NCBI GenBank assembly: GCA_007124745.1
Contig: SLEO01000007.1
Span: 1-52,243 of the forward strand
Length of the DNA stretch: 52,243 bases
DNA from: Myxococcales bacterium
GTDB taxonomy: Bacteria; Myxococcota_A; Polyangia; Polyangiales; SLQV01
Reading direction: 5' to 3'
Below are positions 27,968-35,938 of this stretch, one piece after another. How positions within the stretch are numbered: the stretch's first letter is position 1; each line of letters begins with the position of its first letter. The notes beneath the pieces are model-generated. The model was not told the origin of the DNA, searched no databases, and saw only the letters and a list, made by a program, of their open reading frames with translations. A program made the translations under genes and the position numbers.

Positions 27968-29794
27968 CTAGTTACCGCCTCTCACTGCGCGCGTACTGAC
28001 GGGGATGGCAAACTCCATCTTATCGTCGTGCGGCGGAAAGCGTATCGCGCCGGCAACGCCGAGCAGGCATGCACCGAGCGGCACTCCCTGCAGCGATGCC
28101 GGCGTGAGGGTGACGGATTCGACCGCGCCCGCAGCGCTGACCTTAAACTTGAAAACGATGCGTTCCTGCGCTGTCGCAGCCTCCGTGTGCTGCTGCAAGC
28201 AACGCTCCATTTGCCCCTTTTTGCCTTGGAAAGTGCGCGTGATGAGCGTCGCCTGGTCGACGGACTTCGACGGTTTAGGCGTTTCAGCCGGACGCCTTGC
28301 GCTAGCCTTGGGTCGCTGCGCTACGCGAGAGGCATGCTTCTTTTCCTCGGGCGGCTCTGAAGGTCCGCTGGGCGAAGTCTCGCCGGAGTCATCCATGCTC
28401 GCCGCATCCGGTGCTAGCGCTGCGTCCTTTGTGTCATCGGCGGTGGTTGTCTCGGCCGCCTCAGATTCCTCTGCTGTCGAACCCGTCACGACGTAGACCG
28501 ACTGCGGCTGGCGTGCGTCAGGTTGCGACACCAGCGCAAATGCCAATGCGGAGATGCCCACAAGCGCCACCGCCACCACCAGCACCCAAAGCCAAGGACT
28601 GCGCCGAGAGGCCGCGGCTGCGCCTGCCGCCGGGCGTTCCTGCGGCCCTTGGGCAGGCCCAACTAGCGCGGGCATCTCTTTGGAAGTTGAAGTGGGAACC
28701 CGAAGGCGTCCTGTAGGTGGCGCGTCACTAGGGCTACCGGGCGGCCGCTCGGAGACGGCGGGGCTCTCTTCCCACACCTCGACGGTACCGTCCCGCCAGG
28801 CGCGGTCGAGGACCTCTAGCGGCTCGATATGCAGAACATCTGCCATGTCGCTGAAAAAGTCGCGCTTTACCTGCGCACCGAGCGCGGCTTCGGCCGCATT
28901 CTCGGTAAGTCCCCGTACCTCCCGCAAGGCCTCGGCCATCGCTCCCGCCGACGCCCACCTTCCGGCGGGCGTCTTCGCTAGGCTCTTTCGAATGATGGCG
29001 TCGATCTCGGGTGACACATCGTCACGTAGCTCCGCGATAGAGCTGGGCGTTTTGGTAAATACCCGATGCAGCGTTTCCGCCATGTCGCGCCCGCGAAACT
29101 CGTTTTTGCCACAGAGCAGCTCGTGAAGCACAAGGCCGCTTGCGTAGAGGTCGCTTTGCGCCGTCGGCTGCTGACCATTGAAAAGCTCCGGCGCAAGGTA
29201 GGGAAACTTACCCTTCACCGTGGTGTCCTCTGTTTTGTACATCGCGGTTTCGCCCATCACGCGCGCGATACCAAAATCGACCAGCTTCACCTGCCCTTCG
29301 ACATCCACGAGGATGTTGGACGGCGAGATGTCTCGGTGCACCACACAGAGCGACTTGCCGTCGGGTCGCCGCAGCTCATGCGCGTAGTGGAGGGCGTCGA
29401 GCACTCGAATGGTAATCTGCAGCGCGCTCGCCACGGGAAAATGACCGTGCGCTTCGCGGACATACTTAAGCCAACGGCCAAGATGAAAGCCATGCACGTA
29501 GTCGAGCACCATGATGTAGGCGCTGTCTTCCTGGGTAAAATCGAGAACGCTGACGATGCCCGGGTGCTTGAGATAAGAGAGGATCCGCGCTTCACGCACG
29601 AACATCTGCGTCATCGCATCGTCGCCGGTGAGGTCCGGCAGAATGCGTTTGACCACCACTGGACGCGCGAAGCCCGCTGCGCCTTCCGCGCGCGCTAGAT
29701 AAAGCACGCCCATGCCGCCGCGTGCTAGGCGCTTAACAATGCGATAGCGACCAAGAACCTTGGTGCCTAGAAGTTCGTCTCGAACTGTGCTCAC
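27968..29794 (-). CDS. Ser/Thr protein kinase with one TM and a TonB/AgmX-type C-terminal periplasmic domain
   Basis: Kinase motifs GGMGVLYLAR, VVHRDISPSNILVD, VDFGIARVMG, FPYLAPELF; TM SPWLWVLVVAVALVGISALAFALV; C-terminal ...KGQMERCLQQHTEAATAQERIVFKFKVSAAGAVESVTLTPASLQGVPLGACLLGVAGAIRFPP. Confidence 0.88.
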   Translation of the reverse strand: MSTVRDELLGTKVLGRYRIVKRLARGGMGVLYLARAEGAAGFARPVVVKRILPDLTGDDAMTQMFVREARILSYLKHPGIVSVLDFTQEDSAYIMVLDYVHGFHLGRWLKYVREAHGHFPVASALQITIRVLDALHYAHELRRPDGKSLCVVHRDISPSNILVDVEGQVKLVDFGIARVMGETAMYKTEDTTVKGKFPYLAPELFNGQQPTAQSDLYASGLVLHELLCGKNEFRGRDMAETLHRVFTKTPSSIAELRDDVSPEIDAIIRKSLAKTPAGRWASAGAMAEALREVRGLTENAAEAALGAQVKRDFFSDMADVLHIEPLEVLDRAWRDGTVEVWEESPAVSERPPGSPSDAPPTGRLRVPTSTSKEMPALVGPAQGPQERPAAGAAAASRRSPWLWVLVVAVALVGISALAFALVSQPDARQPQSVYVVTGSTAEESEAAETTTADDTKDAALAPDAASMDDSGETSPSGPSEPPEEKKHASRVAQRPKASARRPAETPKPSKSVDQATLITRTFQGKKGQMERCLQQHTEAATAQERIVFKFKVSAAGAVESVTLTPASLQGVPLGACLLGVAGAIRFPPHDDKMEFAIPVSTRAVRGGN

Positions 29795-31998
29795 TGCTTG
29801 CTCGTGTGCCTAAGATAATAGTGCACACCGTGAGCCGGATGAGCCAAGCGAATTGCAATGGCGTCGGTCTGAGTGCCGACCGTGAGTTCTGTACTGAAGC
29901 GATGCTTCGCGCCCATGGGGATAGGCTTGCCCTCGACGGCCACGGACCAGCCCGCCATCGCTAGGCCCGAAACCTCAACCGTGCTTCCCGGCGCCGCACT
30001 TCCCTGAGACGGAGAGGTAATGCTCGCTTTCGGCGCCGCGTTGTCAAAGTCGATGACCAGAAGGGTCGGTTTAGACGCTTTGCCGGTGTTGCTCGAAAAG
30101 GTGAACTCGTACCGGCCCTCACGCAGGTCGCCGCCCGCAAAGACATGCGTTGGCTTGGCGCTTGAGAACGTTTCCGGCGAACCTCCGGACACACGCTTTG
30201 CCGTGAGCTTGTAGGCGGACGCTGCGGGCGCTTTGGGCCAGACAACGCGAATCTCTGGAAGGAGATTCTGGTACAGGATCGTGTAGTTACGCCCATCCGT
30301 ATCCACCCGTGTTGAGGGCGCTGAGCGCGGCAACTGGGCGAGGCCCGAATCACGCAAAACACGGATTCTTCCGGAAGCGGCTTCCTTCTCCCCCAACGAT
30401 CCTCCGGTGAAACAACGCACCCGGTAAGTGTGGCTACCTGGAGTAAGCCGCGTGTGCACTGAGGGCGAGCCCTTTGACGAGTAGGAAAGCGTGCGGGCCC
30501 CGCTCTTCACCTCGACGAGTCCTCCGCTTTCTCCGCAGGCGCGCGTGAGACGAAATCCCACCGCCGTCGGAGGCGAGGGGTCGCGCAGGGTAAAGCTCTC
30601 ACCGGCGACCACGTACAGCGCTACGCGCTCCGGCGGTTTGTCTCCCTGGTCGATCTTGCCGTTGTTGAACAACGTGGCGTGCTCGCCGAGCCCGAGCTTG
30701 ATCTGATCGATGTGTCCCTGAACGGACACCGCACCCTTGCGGTTGCGGACCACAGCGCCGCTGCGTGAGAGCTGCACTAGGCTTTGACTGCTGGCCTTAA
30801 GGACAACTTTGCCGCCCTTAACACCGAACACCGCCGGCTCAGAGGCGGCGGAGGTCACCTCGACGCGTCCTTGGGATGCGCTTGCGAAGAGGCCATCCGC
30901 TCCGCCGAGGGTGAGCTCCGCGGGGCCGGTCACATTTGCCGCAGAACCGTTCGCGCTGACGACGGCCGAACCTCGGCGCGTCAGCCGAATGACGGAGCCC
31001 GCTTCAGCCTGGTGGGTACCCACCGGCATAGCTGCCAGCGCTTTCGTCCCGGGTGCGCGGATACGTAGCGGCGCCCCGGTGACCTCAAGTCGGAATCCTT
31101 CTGACCCAAGGCCGTCCTCAGACTCCGCCGGCTCCTCCGGCACTTCGTCCTCTGGCGGTGGGGCAATCTCCGCGGGCCCGACGGCGATGGCAAAACTGAG
31201 CTCGCCCACGTCAATCGCGAAGCGGGTCCCAGCCTCAACGGATTCGCCGTTCAGCACCGCTTCGCCGATCTCGAGCGTTAGGTTGGCTTTCTCACCACTG
31301 ACGGCGTCCATCCGCAGTTGCGTGCCGGGCTCAAAGCGCGCAAGGCCGATCTCGGTCTGCACTTCGATCGCCTGCGCGCCCACCTGCAGGAGCGCCATGC
31401 CTGCTTCAACTTCGAATGCCGCCGCACCCTCCTCGGAGGAAAAACGGACGCGAGAATCGACACTGAACTGCGCAAGGCCGATAGAGGTTTGCAGGCGCAT
31501 CCCCGAGCTTGCGGTTTGGAGCACCGCTTCGCCGAGGGTCACATCAAGCGCGAACGCGTCGCCCGCGTCGCTGTGACTCAACTTAAAGTAGACGATGCTC
31601 TCGGGGCCGATCTCTACGTTGCCACCACCTTCGATGGCAACAATGCTCGTCGCGCCGGGCGCCGTCTTGATGCCGTCACCATCGTAAAGCTTTTGGCCTT
31701 TGTTCGCGGGTTCCCAAGCGACCGTCGACGCTTCCGACGGGCTCTTGGCCGCAAGGCCTCGAAAACCTACGTCGCCGCTGACAGCATGCACCGCTGCTAG
31801 GTGGTCGCTCCCACATCCGAAACGGCTGCATCCCAGGGCGGCAAATACCAGCGAGGCCAGGACCGCGGGAACCGCTGAGCGCACGCCCCAAGGGCTCTGA
31901 ACGCGGCCCGTGGTCGCCAGGCGCATACAACCCGGGCGCGCAGGCGGCACGGGAGCCGACAGGGCGTAGGTTGGATGGGTTGGCGGCTTCGACATCAT
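29791..31998 (-). CDS. FecR-domain protein
   Basis: LAAVHAVSGDVGFRG...LYDGDGIKTAPGATSIVAIEGGGNVEIGPESIVYF FecR pattern, repeated beta segments; ATGA overlap with the downstream kinase. Confidence 0.75.
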   Translation of the reverse strand: MMSKPPTHPTYALSAPVPPARPGCMRLATTGRVQSPWGVRSAVPAVLASLVFAALGCSRFGCGSDHLAAVHAVSGDVGFRGLAAKSPSEASTVAWEPANKGQKLYDGDGIKTAPGATSIVAIEGGGNVEIGPESIVYFKLSHSDAGDAFALDVTLGEAVLQTASSGMRLQTSIGLAQFSVDSRVRFSSEEGAAAFEVEAGMALLQVGAQAIEVQTEIGLARFEPGTQLRMDAVSGEKANLTLEIGEAVLNGESVEAGTRFAIDVGELSFAIAVGPAEIAPPPEDEVPEEPAESEDGLGSEGFRLEVTGAPLRIRAPGTKALAAMPVGTHQAEAGSVIRLTRRGSAVVSANGSAANVTGPAELTLGGADGLFASASQGRVEVTSAASEPAVFGVKGGKVVLKASSQSLVQLSRSGAVVRNRKGAVSVQGHIDQIKLGLGEHATLFNNGKIDQGDKPPERVALYVVAGESFTLRDPSPPTAVGFRLTRACGESGGLVEVKSGARTLSYSSKGSPSVHTRLTPGSHTYRVRCFTGGSLGEKEAASGRIRVLRDSGLAQLPRSAPSTRVDTDGRNYTILYQNLLPEIRVVWPKAPAASAYKLTAKRVSGGSPETFSSAKPTHVFAGGDLREGRYEFTFSSNTGKASKPTLLVIDFDNAAPKASITSPSQGSAAPGSTVEVSGLAMAGWSVAVEGKPIPMGAKHRFSTELTVGTQTDAIAIRLAHPAHGVHYYLRHTSKQ

Positions 31999-32006
31999 TT
32001 TGGTCG

Positions 32007-33626
32007 CTAGTTCTTGCGCAGATCCGCGTTGAGAATCGTCACACCATTCTCTTCCAAAACAACCGTACGCGTCTGGGGCTTATACCCAGTGGCATCGATT
32101 TGAACGGTGTATTCTCCGGGTTCGAGATCGATCGAAAACTCGCCGTCCTCGTCAGTGCTCAGCGCGTGGTCGCCGGGTGACACCTTAACCTGCGCACTCA
32201 GCGCAACGCCGTTGAAGCTTCGAATGACACCTCGTAGCTGCCCAGGTGGTACCGCTACATCCAGTGCGATGGCGAGTTCACGGGAGGGGACGTCGCTTGT
32301 CAGTGTCAGCTTCTGGACGTTGGGTTCAAAGCCCTCGGCGGTCACGCTTAACGTATACTCACCTGGCACCAGGTCACTCAACGTAAGCGTGCCATCGGCG
32401 TTCGCCTCTCGCGTATACAACGCTCGCTCTGCGTCCTCTGGGGCATCTACCGCCTGAAGGGTCACGGAAGCGGCGATAGGCCGCTCGTCATCTGATGCGA
32501 CCACCGCAAGCGCGAGGGTGACCGTTTGAGCCTCAGGCTCGGCTTCGGCTTTGCCGGCGACAGACGGGGTTTCTTCGGACACTTTTTGCCAAACGGGCAG
32601 GACGTAGCGCACGCCAAGAAGCACGCTTAACCGCGGCTCGATAGGCACCAGGGGATCGGTGGGCGCCGAGGGTGGTCTACTGGATGGGACCACCTCAACG
32701 CCGCCCTCAAGCTGAAGCGAAGTCAAAACCGCATAGCGGGCACCCATGTTGATGCGCGAGGGGGACTGCGCGAAAGGCGGCGCGCCCGAACCGACAAGAA
32801 AGTCGAGACTGTAGTCGAGGAGAAGCTCGAGGGGACCGCGTTGATAGGCGAATGCCAGCGCAAAGAGCAGCGCGTTGTACTCCGATATGCCGATCGCGAT
32901 ACGATCGCCCTGGCGCAGCGCGCCTGGGTCATCGATCGATTGAGCGCTCCGGTCGTAACGAAAGCCGAGGCGCGTACCTACGTAGAAGGCTTCCAGAAAC
33001 CTGTAGGTAGCGATAGCGGTCGTATCGAGTGCGAGCGTACCGAAGTCGAAGGATGGCGCGGAGCTGCCAGGAATGCCCATGCGGATATCGAGACCTACGC
33101 CGAGGTCGTCGCTGAATGCGTAAGTCGCCCGCGCGCCGAAGCGCGGCTGACCGCTCTTGCCGTCATCAGGACCGAGGTCATCCTCTCCGTGAAAGTCGGC
33201 GCGTCCCTCAAGACCCGCGGAGAAACCCAGCCAGTCTAGGGGTTGAACACCGACGGCTACCCCGCCGGAGATGCGGTGATGCGACCCGTTATCGAGCGCC
33301 CCCTGATCCTCCGTGTAGCCGTATGCGAAGTTGCCAGCTAGGGCAATTTTGCGCCTTGCTCGCAGCGCCGACGGCGTCCGTATAAAGCCGCTAAGGCCGT
33401 CCTGCGCCACACCGAGTTCGGCTACATTTCCCTCGGGGACGCCTGGCGGCGCCTCCCCCGCACCTTCAGCGGCTGCGTCAACGGAGGCAGAGTCAATGGA
33501 GGCAGAGATGCTTTGCGCTTCCGCACCGCCCACGCGCGTCATGGTCAGGACAAGTGCACTGGCCGCCGCAAGCTGGCCGAAGGCTGACAGTTCTAGCGCA
33601 TAAGTGCGAACTCGTAATTTACTCAC
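32007..33626 (-). CDS. Predicted outer-membrane beta-barrel protein with two C-terminal carboxypeptidase-regulatory-like domains
   Basis: 539 aa; signal peptide, barrel-like mid region, LVPGEYTLSVTAEGFEPNVQKLTL and LEPGEYTVQIDATGYKPQTRTVVL repeats. Confidence 0.72.
   Translation of the reverse strand: MSKLRVRTYALELSAFGQLAAASALVLTMTRVGGAEAQSISASIDSASVDAAAEGAGEAPPGVPEGNVAELGVAQDGLSGFIRTPSALRARRKIALAGNFAYGYTEDQGALDNGSHHRISGGVAVGVQPLDWLGFSAGLEGRADFHGEDDLGPDDGKSGQPRFGARATYAFSDDLGVGLDIRMGIPGSSAPSFDFGTLALDTTAIATYRFLEAFYVGTRLGFRYDRSAQSIDDPGALRQGDRIAIGISEYNALLFALAFAYQRGPLELLLDYSLDFLVGSGAPPFAQSPSRINMGARYAVLTSLQLEGGVEVVPSSRPPSAPTDPLVPIEPRLSVLLGVRYVLPVWQKVSEETPSVAGKAEAEPEAQTVTLALAVVASDDERPIAASVTLQAVDAPEDAERALYTREANADGTLTLSDLVPGEYTLSVTAEGFEPNVQKLTLTSDVPSRELAIALDVAVPPGQLRGVIRSFNGVALSAQVKVSPGDHALSTDEDGEFSIDLEPGEYTVQIDATGYKPQTRTVVLEENGVTILNADLRKN
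33478..33507. repeat. 15-bp tandem duplication (one mismatch), in frame in the 32007-33626 CDS
   Basis: tcaacggaggcagag / tcaatggaggcagag. Confidence 0.85.
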
Positions 33627-33675
33627 ACACCCCCCAAAAATGATCCGCGGTGAACGCGGTTGCTCGGTGCCGTCT

Positions 33676-33698
33676 CAGGTACCTCTGCGAGGTACCTG
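33676..33698. promoter_or_regulatory. Perfect inverted repeat CAGGTACCTC-TGC-GAGGTACCTG
   Basis: 10-bp arms, 3-nt spacer, 50 bp upstream of the 32007-33626 start codon. Confidence 0.6.
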
Positions 33699-33831
33699 TG
33701 CGGCGCAAACACCCCTTTCGCCCCCAAGGATGGCTCACTCCTACCCACGCTGACACATCACGAGTGCCAGCCTTAGGCCGTCTGCCTTTAGCCAAGCTAA
33801 CCGAAGTGGAAAGTAGAAGTCGAGATGACTC

Positions 33832-34527
33832 TCACCTTGGTGCGGACTGCGCCTCGGCGTGCTGCCCGCTGCCATCAAGCCGGGGAACGAGCCGCAAGTT
33901 CGACTCGTAGAGGGTGACCCGCACTTTCGAAGACAAAAGCCGCCCATCTTCCGCAAGCCGTTCGGGAGTGAGTGCTTCCGAGGAGTCCCCTGACTCACGA
34001 GGCATGGTTTCCAGATAAGATCTAACCAAAGCAATGCGGTCGAGGTAAGCGAGTTCAGGGGCACCCATTCGCGGGCCCGCCTCGAGGAGGCGTGCAGCAG
34101 CTAGGCGCAGCAGGGCTTCGCGCACCACCGTTTCAATCGTTGGGGGTGCGCCAACGCCGGCATACGCACCATCTGGGGGCGCAACACCGTCGGCCGGTAA
34201 CGAACCGTGCTCGAGCATGCGCCACGCCAGCGCGCTAAGTGAAGGCGCTCCGATAGGCATACCATTGACCACCGCGGCCACATCACCGCCTGACACCTCT
34301 GAAGCACGCGTGGCAAGCTCACCGCCTTCCGCTCCTTCTTGGGAGCGGGGACCACACGCACTAGCTACCAGCGCTAGGGAAGCGCTCAGCGCTGCACAGC
34401 AAACGCCGGGACGGCTACTGCCGAAAGCTAAAGAAGACGTAGGCTGGCCCCGCCGTGGGGAGGGTGGCACATGACCCCGCGCCTGAGTTTCCGCTGTTGG
34501 ATGCGAACCCGCGTTACAGACGCGCAT
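33832..34527 (-). CDS. Hypothetical exported protein, weak SurA-N-like pattern
   Basis: 231 aa; GDVAAVVNGMPIGAPSLSALAWRML...VREALLRLAAARLLE; no PPIase domain recognised. Confidence 0.5.
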   Translation of the reverse strand: MRVCNAGSHPTAETQARGHVPPSPRRGQPTSSLAFGSSRPGVCCAALSASLALVASACGPRSQEGAEGGELATRASEVSGGDVAAVVNGMPIGAPSLSALAWRMLEHGSLPADGVAPPDGAYAGVGAPPTIETVVREALLRLAAARLLEAGPRMGAPELAYLDRIALVRSYLETMPRESGDSSEALTPERLAEDGRLLSSKVRVTLYESNLRLVPRLDGSGQHAEAQSAPR

Positions 34528-35239
34528 CGCTCACGCCCCCTTGTGCCGACGTCGATGGCTGTATCTCCTCGTAGGGACCCGCATCGTACTCCTCCATAGG
34601 GCGACCACTCATGCCCTGATTCCAGACGAGGTCCGTGCGCCCGTAGGGCCCGGTGAAGCGCAACCGTAGAGGGGTTTCTGCGCCCAGAGACGCGGGCCGC
34701 TCAAACACGACGCGAAACGCCGCACGCAGACGCGATATGGATGGAAACATCTTCTGTTGTTGAGGGCTAGGCTTCCTGAAGCGTTCGATCGATGCGGGCC
34801 TATAGAGGCCCTCGCCAACAACCAACCACACATTCCACGCAGACTCGCGCCCGGTGAGTATGGATTCTCGGAAACGTCTGCCGGTCAACGTCACCATGAA
34901 AGCGACCTCACACTCGCACGCGGCGCGCGCCTTCTCGGCCTCGACGGCAGCCTCGTCTACAGGCAGGCCAAGGTCTCGGGCGAGTAGCCGGTGATAGGCG
35001 TCGCGAAACTCCACGGATTCGAGGGTCGCTGACACCATCAGAGCGTTGGTAAGTGCGCCGACAGAGAAGTTCTCGGTCTCCCGAGTCCATTTGGCGTACA
35101 CGCGGCCGTACGCGCGGTCTTCAGGGTCAAAGGGCGTGATGGATGGGCCGCGCGAGCGACCCGCACAGGCCCCGAGGGCGCACGCAACTAGCATCGCCAG
35201 CAGCGTGCACCAGAGCATTGAACACGCCTGCCCATGCAT
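34514..35239 (-). CDS. Hypothetical lipoprotein
   Basis: Preferred start ATG 35239 (MHGQACSMLWCTLLAMLVACALGACAGRSRG, lipobox ALGAC); ORF-track start 35569 would translate the tandem repeat. Confidence 0.65.
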   Translation of the reverse strand: MHGQACSMLWCTLLAMLVACALGACAGRSRGPSITPFDPEDRAYGRVYAKWTRETENFSVGALTNALMVSATLESVEFRDAYHRLLARDLGLPVDEAAVEAEKARAACECEVAFMVTLTGRRFRESILTGRESAWNVWLVVGEGLYRPASIERFRKPSPQQQKMFPSISRLRAAFRVVFERPASLGAETPLRLRFTGPYGRTDLVWNQGMSGRPMEEYDAGPYEEIQPSTSAQGGVSDARL

Positions 35240-35312
35240 GCGAAGGTGCGTCTCGGATGCAAGCGCTTTGAGCCTTGCGGGTCGTGTACTGGCTTGGCCC
35301 CTTTTGGCGGTC

Positions 35313-35402
35313 CTTGTCTCGACCGTGCTTGTCTCGACCGTGCTTGTCTCGACCGTGCTTGTCTCGACCGTGCTTGTCTCGACCGTGCTTGTCTCGACCG
35401 TG
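35313..35402. repeat. 15-bp tandem repeat CTTGTCTCGACCGTG, 6 identical copies plus partial seventh
   Basis: Read directly at 35313-35402, exact copies. Confidence 0.97.
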
Positions 35403-35590
35403 CTTCTCGGCTGCCAGTTTGGGAGCATGGCCGCTAGGTTTTCACGGTTTTTCAGGGGCAAATCCCACAAACGCGCTCGCTCTGTACCCTCAATAAGTGG
35501 CCTTGAGCTGCGCATGGGCCCCCGGCACCCAAGTGCCCTCTCCTTTGGAGTTTTGGCTTTACAGACCAATCTAGCCCTTACCTTGTCTCC

Positions 35591-35644
35591 ACCGTTCAGG
35601 GGGCATTTTACAGCATGCCCCGAGTTTCCGGGAGTGAATCCCGC
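35591..35644 (+). repeat. Two-hairpin dispersed element, copy B
   Basis: accgttcagGGGGCATtttacagcATGCCCCgagtttcCGGGAgtgaaTCCCGc; about 6 differences from copy A across the 46-bp core. Confidence 0.75.
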
Positions 35645-35938
35645 TACCCTTCCCCAAGCTGCCCCAAAGCCGGCCTAACGCTGCGCGCGGGGCTCCAACA
35701 CCGGCTAGCCCTTTCCGTCAGGGTTGTCGCCATGGCGACCCCTTGAACGCTTACCCTTGTCTCAGCCCACCGTGCGTTGCAGAGGCTAACACACGTGGTG
35801 TGCTAGCGGCACCCCGGCCTTAAATCGCGAACGTACGCTTAGGTCGCAGCGCGTTGTACTTGGAGGCTGCGCGCGGGCGGGAGTCCGTGCCATGCTCCGG
35901 GGGTGGCGGCGCGAGACGGCAGAACCCATGAGGCAGAG

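Noticed and set aside
35313-35402. Possible CRISPR array
   Set aside because: Units are 15 bp, contiguous and without unique spacers, so this is a simple tandem repeat; no cas genes are present.
35238-35678. Plus-strand ORF MRRCVSDAS...VLVSTVLVST...VLLGCQFG with lipoprotein-signal-like start
   Set aside because: Its ATG overlaps the ATG of the better-supported minus-strand lipoprotein, leaving no room for a promoter or RBS. The hydrophobic run is only the 15-bp repeat, and the rest is translated intergenic sequence including element B.
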